Part shown: positions 1-6,687 of the stretch, in pieces
Layout: each line of letters starts with the position of its first letter
Numbering within the stretch: position 1 is the stretch's first letter
Assembly: GCA_004297635.1 (NCBI GenBank)
Contig: SCUQ01000181.1
Coordinates: 1-8,819 of the forward strand
DNA length: 8,819 bases
Reading direction: 5' to 3'
Source: Rhizorhabdus sp.
GTDB lineage: Bacteria; Pseudomonadota; Alphaproteobacteria; Sphingomonadales; Sphingomonadaceae
Notes under the pieces: model-generated
The model's database searches: none
The model's input: only the letters and a program-made list of their open reading frames with translations
Told to the model about the DNA's origin: nothing
Program-made: the position numbers and the translations under genes

Positions 1-1
1 G

Positions 2-994
2 CTTCTGGCGCATCCCGGCCCGCGTCCGCAGGCCGATCCGGCGGTGCGGGCAAAGATGCTGGCGACGCAGCCGCTCTTCGCCCATAGCCGCTTTGCAGCC
101 GGCCGTGCGCCGGGCAGCCTCGTACAGCACCGCGATTTCGGACCGGATCATCCGGCGGTGACACTCCTCATCCCGACCCGGCGCAGCAGATTGCCGGGCG
201 GCCGCACCGCCTATGTCGAGCGGCTGCTGAAGGCGATCGCAACCGCCGACTGGCCGATGGACCGGCTGACCGTGATCGTGGGCGACGATATCGCGGGCCA
301 GCCCGCCTGGGCGGCGCGCGCCTGGCCATTTGCGGCGCGCCGGATCGAGACGCTCCGAGGCCCTGAAGAGCCGTTCAACTATGCCGCCAAGATGAACCTG
401 CTCTGGCGCGCCGCCGAGACCGAGCAGATCGTGATGATGAATGACGATCTGCTGCCGACCGAGCCCAGCTGGCTTGCGGCGCTGGTGGGGTTCGCGGTCG
501 ACGAGACGGTCGGCGGCGTCGGCGCGCGGCTGCTATATGCCGATGGCCGGTTGCAGCATGCCGGGATCGCCCCGGTGCTCGGCGCGGTCGCCCATGCCTG
601 GGCGATGCGTAGCGGAGCCGGGGGCACCTATCAGAATTGGGCGCTGGTGCAGCGCGAATGGTCGGCTGTCACCGGCGCGCTCTTCGCCACCCGCCGCTCG
701 CTGATGGAAGAGATTGGCGGCTTCGACGAGACGTTCACCCTCGAATATAATGACATCGACCTGTGCCTGCGGCTGCGCGCGCTCGGCTATCGCATCATCT
801 GCACGCCCGAGGCCGAGATGATCCACGCCGAAAAGGCGTCGCGCGGCGACATGCCGGTGGCCGGTGAGCAATATGCGGCCTTCCATCTGCGCTGGAGCGG
901 CTGGCTGGCCGACGATCCGTCCTGGCACCCCGGCCTGCGCCGCGATCTGTTCGATCTTGTCCCGGCCGATGATCCCGGTGCCTGGTATCGCTAG
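2..994 (+). CDS. Glycosyltransferase family 2, RfbC-like C-terminal domain (5' end outside the window)
   Basis: Probable cytoplasmic glycosyltransferase that transfers a sugar from a nucleotide-sugar donor to a growing surface polysaccharide. The frame is open to the left edge, so this is read as the 3' part of a longer gene. The first possible internal start is GTG at 44, and residue numbers here count from it. A GT-A fold begins at LLIPTR (41-46). It is followed by PFNYAAKMN (110-118), the acidic MMNDDL (131-136, the expected metal/nucleotide site), LLYADGRLQHAG (163-174), VTGA (209-212), GGFDE and YNDIDLCLRLR (225-245), then HAEKASRG (261-268). This motif order is that of the last GT2 domain of RfbC/rhamnosyltransferase-type proteins, which often carry other domains upstream. 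Sugar and linkage cannot be read from sequence. The TAG stop lies 52 bases before the next gene, so co-transcription is likely. The GT2 assignment is strong; the rhamnosyl specificity is only a family association. Confidence 0.88.
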   Translation, partial: LLAHPGPRPQADPAVRAKMLATQPLFAHSRFAAGRAPGSLVQHRDFGPDHPAVTLLIPTRRSRLPGGRTAYVERLLKAIATADWPMDRLTVIVGDDIAGQPAWAARAWPFAARRIETLRGPEEPFNYAAKMNLLWRAAETEQIVMMNDDLLPTEPSWLAALVGFAVDETVGGVGARLLYADGRLQHAGIAPVLGAVAHAWAMRSGAGGTYQNWALVQREWSAVTGALFATRRSLMEEIGGFDETFTLEYNDIDLCLRLRALGYRIICTPEAEMIHAEKASRGDMPVAGEQYAAFHLRWSGWLADDPSWHPGLRRDLFDLVPADDPGAWYR

Positions 995-1046
995 AGCAGA
1001 GCGAAAAGGCCTAGGCTCGGCCAGCCCAAGCCGCTAACCGGACGCG

Positions 1047-3713
1047 ATGGCGACGCCGATGCCCATGGAGAGCGATGCGGTGGGGCAGGGGAGCGACCTG
1101 CCCCCGGCCTTCGATGCGGCCTATTATCTGGGTGCCAATCCCGATCTCGATCTATCCCCCGAGGATGCAGCGGAGCATTATGCCCGGGTCGGCCGGGCAG
1201 AGGGCCGGGTCGCCTCGCCGCTGGCGCTGCGTGAAAATCTGATCGCGCTGATCGCCGATGGCCGTTCCGTGCTGGAGATCGGCCCCTTCTGCGATCCGTT
1301 GCTGCGCGGGCCGCACATCGCCTATCTCGACGTGCTCGATGCCGATCAGCTGCGGGCGCGGGCCATGCAGATCGGGCTCGATCCGGCGAATTGCCCCGAG
1401 CGGATCGATTATGTCGGCGGGCTCGATCGGGTACGCCGTCGCTTCGATGCGATGATCAGCAGCCACGCGATCGAGCATCAGCCCGATCTGGTCGAGCATC
1501 TCCGCCAGGCCGAACGGATCATCGCCCCGGATGGGATGTTCTGCCTGATCATCCCCGACAAGCGCTACTGCTTCGACCATCATATCCCCGAGAGTTCGAT
1601 CGCGCAGGTCATCCAGGCGCATCGCGAGCAACGGCGGGTGCACAGCCTCGCCAGCGTGATCGAGCATGTCGCGCTCACCACCCACAACGATTCGCGCCGC
1701 CACTGGGCCGGCGACCACGGGCCGGCGATTCCGCCCGATTGCGCCGCGCGGGTGGAGCGCGCCATCCGCGATCACGATCTTGGCGGCGGGCGCTATATCG
1801 ATGTCCATGCGTGGTATTTCACGCCCGACAGCTTCCGGACGATAATCGAGACGCTCGGTGCGCTCGGCCTGACCGGGTTCGAGCTGGCCGGCGTTTATGA
1901 CGCCGTGCGCGACCGTAACGAGTTCTGCGCCGTGCTCCGCCTGAGTGCGGCCGCGCGTGGGCGGGCGTTAGCCAGAGATGACGAGCAGGGCGTGATCCTG
2001 CTGCAGACATCGGACGCCGATCGCTACGCGCCGATGCTCGCCGTGACCGCGACCAATGTCCGCGAATATGCGCGGCGCCAGGGCTTCGGCTATGACAGCT
2101 TCGTGGGGATCAAGCGCGGTTTCCACCCGTGGCAGGCGACGTTCAACCGCATCCCGATGCTGGCCGAACTGCTCGATCGCGGCTTTACCGGCTGGGCGCT
2201 TTATCTCGACGCCGATGCCTATGTGCAGGATCTCGATTTCGATCTGGCCGCCTATCTTGCCGACAAGCAGGATCGCGCTGCGATCTTCGCGACGTCGGGG
2301 GTGACGGGCGAGGCGTGGGACGTCAACGCCGGTGTCGCGCTGGTCAATTTCGGCCATCCGCAGGGCCGGGCGCTGGTCGAATGCTGGGCTGCGCGCTTCG
2401 CGGCGCACAGTGACGCTTTCCTGCGGGACGCGATCGAATGGATCGATGTCGGCAATGATCAGGATATCCTGCACCATATCTTGCGGGAAGAGCCGGAGAT
2501 CGCCGCCGCCGTGCTGGTCGAGCAGATGGCCTTCATCAATGGCCCGCATGCCAGCTTCATCCGGCAGCACCTCCGAACCATGGCCCCGACGCTGCAGGAC
2601 CGGCTCGATGCCTTGAGCAAAGCGGTGGGCGAGACCATGCGGAACGCCGGCCAGCCTGTTCCTGCCCAGGCGGACGATGGGAATCGGCGCTCCGCCGCGC
2701 GGTTCGCCCATGCCGCCGGGCGTTTGCCGGCGCTGGTCGAGGCCCCCCTCGCCGCGCCGAACCGCGACCAGGCCGAAGCGATCTGCGCAGCGTGGGCGGC
2801 GAGCCCGAAGGGAGCGTCAATTCCGGGCTATCAGGCCGATTTCGCGGCCGCGCTCGATCGCGGCGATATCGATATGGTCGCCGCTGAGCTGGCAGGGCTC
2901 GGCAGGTCAAAGGCCGCACAAGGCTTTCTCGGCGGCGCCCGTCAGCATGAACGCGCCCGCGACCGCTCCTTTGCCGATGGCCTGGCGCGCTGGACCTATG
3001 ACAAGCTCGTCTCGCTGGCCGAGGCGGTCGGCGTGCTACCGCTCGAAAATCCCGAGGGCGGGCGCTGGGGCGTGAACATGCTTGTCGATCCGGCCGAGCT
3101 GTTCACGGGCATCGAGGATGCGCTGGGCATCGATCTCGCCCCGCCCGACAGGATCGGCGGCTATCTCGGCGTGGCGGTGGGGCGCGGCATCATCCTGCAC
3201 ATGCGCATGATCGATGCGATCCACGCCGCCTGGCGGCTTCGCCAGATCGCAGCCGCCTCGGGCGGCTCGCGGATTGCCGAACTGGGCGGCGGAGCGGGTT
3301 TCACCGCCTTCTATGCGCGGCGGCTGGGCCTCGAAGTCCGGTTGCTCGATGAACCGATCATGCGCGCGATCCAGTGCCACCTGCTGGGCGATCGGCCCGA
3401 TGCCGAGGCCATGAAAACGCCTTTGGACGCGCTGGCGGCATCGCCGCCGGGATCGATCGACATCATGTTCAACGCGGATTCGCTGCCGGCTATCGAGCGC
3501 AGCACGGCGGTCGCCTTGCTGCGCGAGGCAGGCCGGATCGGCATCGGCCAGATTCTCAGCATCAACCAGGAGGCCGGCCTGCCCGGCGAGACGGCAGTCG
3601 CGGATCTGGTCGCGGAGGCCGGCGGCTGGCGGCTGGCGGCGCGGCATCGACACTGGCTGCGGGTGGGGTATGTGGAGCAGCTTTATGTAGCTGGATTAAA
3701 ATCAAGGGCTTAA
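1047..3713 (+). CDS. Trifunctional fusion: SAM methyltransferase - DxD glycosyltransferase - sugar O-methyltransferase
   Basis: An 888-residue, apparently cytoplasmic protein with no signal peptide or membrane segment. Residues 22-56 form a short FDAAYYLGANPD...HYARVGRAEGR module seen in many polysaccharide enzymes. Residues about 64-300 are a Methyltransf_23/11-like domain: motif I VLEIGPFCDP (75-84), SSHAIEHQPD (138-147), IIPDKRYCFDHH (168-179). Residues about 315-530 are a glycosyltransferase-like domain: LLQTSDADRY, GIKRGFH (354-360), LYLDADAY with D388/D390 as the likely metal site, and NDQD (470-473). It is closely related to the minus-strand gene at 6688-7545. After a linker, residues about 640-885 form a second SAM domain: IAELGGGAGFTAFYARR (743-759) and LLDEP (766-770), resembling putative sugar O-methyltransferases. 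An in-frame TAA at 1035-1037 bounds the start; ATGs at 1059 and 1065 are alternatives and the Shine-Dalgarno is weak. Likely role (inferred): adding and methylating sugars on one glycan. Domain calls are by motif, so the substrate is unknown. Confidence 0.85.
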   Translation: MATPMPMESDAVGQGSDLPPAFDAAYYLGANPDLDLSPEDAAEHYARVGRAEGRVASPLALRENLIALIADGRSVLEIGPFCDPLLRGPHIAYLDVLDADQLRARAMQIGLDPANCPERIDYVGGLDRVRRRFDAMISSHAIEHQPDLVEHLRQAERIIAPDGMFCLIIPDKRYCFDHHIPESSIAQVIQAHREQRRVHSLASVIEHVALTTHNDSRRHWAGDHGPAIPPDCAARVERAIRDHDLGGGRYIDVHAWYFTPDSFRTIIETLGALGLTGFELAGVYDAVRDRNEFCAVLRLSAAARGRALARDDEQGVILLQTSDADRYAPMLAVTATNVREYARRQGFGYDSFVGIKRGFHPWQATFNRIPMLAELLDRGFTGWALYLDADAYVQDLDFDLAAYLADKQDRAAIFATSGVTGEAWDVNAGVALVNFGHPQGRALVECWAARFAAHSDAFLRDAIEWIDVGNDQDILHHILREEPEIAAAVLVEQMAFINGPHASFIRQHLRTMAPTLQDRLDALSKAVGETMRNAGQPVPAQADDGNRRSAARFAHAAGRLPALVEAPLAAPNRDQAEAICAAWAASPKGASIPGYQADFAAALDRGDIDMVAAELAGLGRSKAAQGFLGGARQHERARDRSFADGLARWTYDKLVSLAEAVGVLPLENPEGGRWGVNMLVDPAELFTGIEDALGIDLAPPDRIGGYLGVAVGRGIILHMRMIDAIHAAWRLRQIAAASGGSRIAELGGGAGFTAFYARRLGLEVRLLDEPIMRAIQCHLLGDRPDAEAMKTPLDALAASPPGSIDIMFNADSLPAIERSTAVALLREAGRIGIGQILSINQEAGLPGETAVADLVAEAGGWRLAARHRHWLRVGYVEQLYVAGLKSRA

Positions 3714-3753
3714 CAATCGGACGGAGATTGTGCACCCTTCCGGTGATAACCAT

Positions 3754-3760
3754 AGAGGAG
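3754..3760 (+). promoter_or_regulatory. Ribosome binding site deciding the ATG at 3766
   Basis: AGAGGAG lies 5 bases before the ATG at 3766. The frame is also open from a GTG at 3730, but that start has no comparable site. The protein from 3766 begins MAVTREEV, which lines up with MPVTRDEV at the start of the next gene. Both facts favour 3766. Confidence 0.75.
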
Positions 3761-3765
3761 CATTC

Positions 3766-4719
3766 ATGGCCGTCACGCGCGAAGAGGTGATCTGCGCCTA
3801 TCGTCTGCTTTTGAATCGTGATCCCGAAAGCGAAGCTGCGATCGATGGCCATCTGGGAGCGGAGGATCTCCGGCATCTCCGGCATAATTTCATGTCGTGC
3901 GCCGAATATCGCTATGCCAATGGTTATCTCGACCGTTGGATGGTCGCACCCGTATTCAACGATACGCGTCTGCTATGGGTCAACATGCAGGATAAATTCG
4001 TATCCATTCATTGCGTCATGGATGCGTATGAGCCGGAGAACAGCGCCCTGATCAGCGCATTGCTGAAGCCAGGCGATATCTTCCTCGATCTCGGCGCCAA
4101 TGTCGGTTGGTTCACACTTTTGGCGAGTACGATCGTCGGGCCAACCGGACATATTTACTGTTTTGAACCGCAGCCGCTCATTGCCGAGCGTCTCGCTCGC
4201 ACGATTGCATTGAACGGCCTGCAGGAAATGGTGACGTTGCGTCAGGCCGGTGTGTGGAATCGGGCAGGGTCGATGGCATTGGCCGGTGATGGCGATTCGG
4301 AGAACCAAGGTGCGGCTCATCTGCTTCCCGGCGGCAGCGGAAGCGCGCGTAGCTCTATGGTGGACCTGATCGCTCTCGACAGCCTCGCGCTCGAGCGTTG
4401 CGATGTTATCAAAATGGATATCGAAGGCGCGGAGCCCAAGGCGATGGAAGGGGCCGAGCAGCTGCTGCGTGCAACGCGGCCTATCATCCTTTCCGAGCTC
4501 CATTCCAGACAGTTGGGGGTCGTTTCTGAAATGGACTGCGCTGGTTTCATCTCGGAGATGCGGGCCCGGGATTATGTCTGTATTGGCTCCCGTGGAGAAG
4601 CCGGGGGACAAGCGATCTTGCCTGATCAGGATCTCGATCAGGTCTTTACTGACGTTCTTTTCATACCGCAGGAAAAGGTCGACCGCATCACCGCTCGCTT
4701 GTTCGGCAAGGATGGCTGA
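3766..4719 (+). CDS. FkbM-family SAM-dependent methyltransferase with N-terminal DUF4214-like module
   Basis: Predicted soluble O-methyltransferase of 317 residues using S-adenosylmethionine. FkbM-family members methylate hydroxyls on sugars or polyketides, so here a sugar in the surface glycan is the likely target (inferred). Residues 1-50 form a helical DUF4214-like module with VTREEVICAYRLLLNRDPE (3-21) and a closing CAEY (45-48). The catalytic domain begins near 88: motif I FLDLGANVGWFTLLA (106-120), CFEPQP (132-137) as the acidic SAM-ribose strand, then VIKMDIEGAE (214-223), the hallmark FkbM motif, and ILSELH (241-246). The length suits an FkbM domain plus one small N-terminal module. 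It is the third of five same-strand genes, 52 bases after the fusion gene. GC is lower than upstream (31 of 60 in 3901-3960 against 38 of 60 in 1501-1560). The family call is firm; the acceptor is unknown. Confidence 0.9.
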   Translation: MAVTREEVICAYRLLLNRDPESEAAIDGHLGAEDLRHLRHNFMSCAEYRYANGYLDRWMVAPVFNDTRLLWVNMQDKFVSIHCVMDAYEPENSALISALLKPGDIFLDLGANVGWFTLLASTIVGPTGHIYCFEPQPLIAERLARTIALNGLQEMVTLRQAGVWNRAGSMALAGDGDSENQGAAHLLPGGSGSARSSMVDLIALDSLALERCDVIKMDIEGAEPKAMEGAEQLLRATRPIILSELHSRQLGVVSEMDCAGFISEMRARDYVCIGSRGEAGGQAILPDQDLDQVFTDVLFIPQEKVDRITARLFGKDG

Positions 4720-4771
4720 TCGGCGGCCAAGCTAGCTGCCTCCGTTGTCCGTCAGAGCGTCCAACATCTAC

Positions 4772-4775
4772 AGGA
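4772..4775 (+). promoter_or_regulatory. Ribosome binding site for the gene at 4782
   Basis: AGGA sits 6 bases before the ATG at 4782. It supports this start, which gives a protein beginning MPVTRDEV and aligned end-to-end with the module at the start of the preceding gene. Confidence 0.6.
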
Positions 4776-4781
4776 AATTTC

Positions 4782-5735
4782 ATGCCCGTAACCCGAGATG
4801 AAGTTATCTACGCCTATCGCCTTCTGTTGGGACGCGAGCCCGAAAGCGAGATCGTCATCGAGAACACGATGGCTGCGCGCGACTGGCTCCAGTTACGCGA
4901 AGCTTTTCTGGCGAGTCAGGAGTTCATCGGCAAATATGAGTCGCAGGCTGCTCACGTTTTGCCAGTTGGCCGCTTCTTCGATGTCCCGGAAATCCCGGTC
5001 GATCCGAGGTGCACTGATGAGCAGTTGCAACTTATGTTCGACCGCATAGCGGCGGCGTGGAAAATCTTCGGCGAAACGGAGCCCCACTGGTCCGTCATCG
5101 TCAGCGACGATTTCAGACAGGCCAATCTCGCAGATAATATCGATCGCTTCTATCTGAGCGGCCGAGGGGATATCGATGTCCACCTCAATTTCCTGGCTCG
5201 AGCTGGTCTACCTACCCGGTTCGGCCGGGCTCTGGATTTTGGATGTGGCGTTGGTCGATTGACCTTGGCGCTTGCCGCACATGCCGATCAGGTCGTCGGT
5301 GTCGACATTTCGCCGCCGCATCTCGCTCTCGCCGCCGAACGCGCTGAGGCGCAGGGAATCGGCAATGCCGCTTTCGAATCCATCGATTCTGTTGCGGACC
5401 TTGATCGTTACGGAAATCTGGACTTCATCATCAGCCGGATTGTGTTGCAACATAATCCACCACCGGTGATGGCCGCACTCTACCGTCGACTACTGACCGC
5501 CTTAAAGCCCGGCGGAGTGGCGATCGTACAGATTCCCACATATATTCAGGGCCAGAATTTCACGGCGGCGGACTATCTGGCCAATGAGCAGCCATCGATG
5601 GAGATGAATGCGCTGCCGCAAAAGCTGGTCTTTGAAATCATTGCCGAAACGGGCTGTGTCCCGTTGGAAATACGAGAGGATAGCGCTGCCGGCCATATCG
5701 GTCTCAGCCATACCTTCGCCGTACAAAAAGCGTGA
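4782..5735 (+). CDS. Class I SAM-dependent methyltransferase with N-terminal DUF4214-like module
   Basis: Predicted soluble methyltransferase of 317 residues. Residues 1-50 repeat the module of the preceding protein: VTRDEVIYAYRLLLGREPESE (3-23) through SQEF (45-48). Hand alignment of the first 26 residues gives 19 identities. After about residue 55 the two proteins show no obvious similarity. The central region (about 75-145) is not recognised. The catalytic Rossmann domain carries motif I ALDFGCGVGRLTLALA (150-165), VVGVDISPPHL (171-181) with the SAM-ribose acid, FIISRIVLQHNPP (215-227) and the typical motif LKPGGVAIVQIP (241-252), as in Methyltransf_11/12/25 families. It ends with TFAVQK. 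It lies 62 bases after the FkbM gene and 52 before the next. Role as a glycan O-methyltransferase is inferred from neighbours; methylation of a lipid or other small acceptor is possible. GC in 5101-5160 is 29 of 60, low for this window. Confidence 0.88.
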   Translation: MPVTRDEVIYAYRLLLGREPESEIVIENTMAARDWLQLREAFLASQEFIGKYESQAAHVLPVGRFFDVPEIPVDPRCTDEQLQLMFDRIAAAWKIFGETEPHWSVIVSDDFRQANLADNIDRFYLSGRGDIDVHLNFLARAGLPTRFGRALDFGCGVGRLTLALAAHADQVVGVDISPPHLALAAERAEAQGIGNAAFESIDSVADLDRYGNLDFIISRIVLQHNPPPVMAALYRRLLTALKPGGVAIVQIPTYIQGQNFTAADYLANEQPSMEMNALPQKLVFEIIAETGCVPLEIREDSAAGHIGLSHTFAVQKA

Positions 5736-5751
5736 GCTAAGAAACCCATGC

Positions 5752-5770
5752 CGGGCTAAGCGCCGTTTTT
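5752..5770 (+). terminator. Weak intrinsic-terminator-like hairpin
   Basis: The sequence CGGGC-TAA-GC(G)CCG can fold into a 5-base-pair GC stem with one bulged G and a 3-base loop (5752-5765), followed directly by TTTTT (5766-5770). It falls between two co-directional genes. If real it would attenuate transcription into the last plus-strand gene. The stem is short and bulged, so this is a low-confidence call. Confidence 0.28.
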
Positions 5771-5776
5771 GCTGTT

Positions 5777-5780
5777 AGGG
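5777..5780 (+). promoter_or_regulatory. Ribosome binding site for the gene at 5788
   Basis: AGGG lies 7 bases before the ATG at 5788, a moderate Shine-Dalgarno match supporting this start. Confidence 0.5.
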
Positions 5781-5787
5781 TTCTATA

Positions 5788-6687
5788 ATGGACGAAATCG
5801 AAGAAGCTATTAGCGCCGCCTATCGGTGGATTCTCGGCCGAGAGGCCGACCAGGGAGGCTTGCGAGATTATACCCATGCCGTGCGCTCAGGGCAGATAAC
5901 TCTTCAAGGCCTGCGTGAGATATTTCTGGGATGCCCCGAATTCTGGCAGGGCCGCTCGGCGCGCGGCGTCGAGGAGCGTCAGGCGATCAACCAGCGCGTG
6001 ATCGATGCAACGGGCCTCGTCGTCCAGTCAGGCCCGTTCAAGGGCATGCGCATGGTCGATCTGTCGACCCGCGGTGATGGCGATATCGCTCCCAAGCTGC
6101 TCGGTACCTATGAGGCCGAGCTGCATCCGGCACTGACGAGCTTCGCGCAACGCCGCTACGACGCTATCGTCGATGTCGGCTGCGCGGAGGGCTATTATAG
6201 CGTGGGGGCCGCGCTGCTGTTTCCAAATACGCCGGTGCTGGCCTATGACATTGATCAAGGTGCGTTGGAAATTCTGGCTGCGCTCGCTCGTGCCAATAGC
6301 TGCGAGAAGCAGATGATCGCTGGCAATTTCTGTGATCCCGCAACGCTGAGAGAGGTAGTGGCTCGCTACCCCCGCTCGCTGATCATCGCCGATTGCGAAG
6401 GCTATGAGAAGGCGCTGTTCTCCGATGCCGAGACCAACGGGGCGCTGGCCAACTCGGATTTGATCATCGAATGCCACGATCTGTGGGATGCCGATATCAC
6501 GCCGTCCATCCGCGCGGCGCTGGCTGATACCCATGAGATCAGTGTCGCGATGGCCTGCGGTCGCGATCCCAATGCGTTCGAGTTCCTTGCCGACCTCAGT
6601 GACTGGGACCGCTGGCGCGCCGTCTGGGAACGGCGCGGCAGCCGGATGCACTGGCTGATCTGCGAGGGGAAGAAGCTGAAGAGTTGA
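5788..6687 (+). CDS. Divergent FkbM-like SAM methyltransferase with N-terminal DUF4214-like module
   Basis: Predicted soluble SAM-dependent methyltransferase of 299 residues. Residues 4-53 are the module copy closest to textbook DUF4214: AAYRWILGREADQGGLRDY (10-28), SGQITLQGLREIFLGC (34-49) and PEF. A linker with VVQSGPFKGMRMV (78-90) precedes the Rossmann fold. That fold has motif I AIVDVGCAEGYYSVGAAL (126-143), LAYDIDQGALEIL (151-163), then IIADCEGYEKALF (199-211). The last aligns with the MDIEGAE motif of FkbM enzymes but has Cys for Ile and Tyr for Ala. LIIECHDLWD (225-234) corresponds to the strand after it. The order matches FkbM, but similarity is low, so the subfamily is uncertain. 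GC in 6421-6480 is 35 of 60, higher than the two preceding genes. The TGA stop abuts the stop of the convergent gene with no gap, leaving no space for a conventional terminator. Confidence 0.85.
   Translation: MDEIEEAISAAYRWILGREADQGGLRDYTHAVRSGQITLQGLREIFLGCPEFWQGRSARGVEERQAINQRVIDATGLVVQSGPFKGMRMVDLSTRGDGDIAPKLLGTYEAELHPALTSFAQRRYDAIVDVGCAEGYYSVGAALLFPNTPVLAYDIDQGALEILAALARANSCEKQMIAGNFCDPATLREVVARYPRSLIIADCEGYEKALFSDAETNGALANSDLIIECHDLWDADITPSIRAALADTHEISVAMACGRDPNAFEFLADLSDWDRWRAVWERRGSRMHWLICEGKKLKS

Noticed and set aside
1008..1032. Inverted repeat after the first gene as a terminator
   Set aside because: It makes a 4-base-pair stem plus three pairs across a mismatched internal loop, with no T tract.
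1968..2711. A 247-codon antisense open frame inside the fusion gene
   Set aside because: Typical antisense shadow in high-GC DNA; no recognisable domain and the opposite strand is clearly coding. The same applies to antisense frames at 1152-1808, 3036-3653, 3973-4611 and 6028-6651, and to the plus-strand frame at 7928-8743.
3714..3730. CAATC...GATTG hairpin after the fusion gene
   Set aside because: Only five base pairs with a 7-base loop and no T run; it is not a convincing terminator or operator.
3728..3757. TTGTGC - 17 bases - CATAGA as a sigma-70-like promoter before the FkbM gene
   Set aside because: The -10 element would overlap the ribosome binding site, leaving almost no leader; the match is within chance.
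3730..3765. GTG at 3730 as the start of the FkbM gene
   Set aside because: It adds 12 residues without similarity to the paralogous module, and the AGAGGAG site lies just before the ATG at 3766.
4720..4781. AGCTAGCT-centred palindrome in the gap before 4782 as a regulatory site
   Set aside because: An 8-base palindrome with no matching copy in the other gaps; nothing ties it to a regulator.
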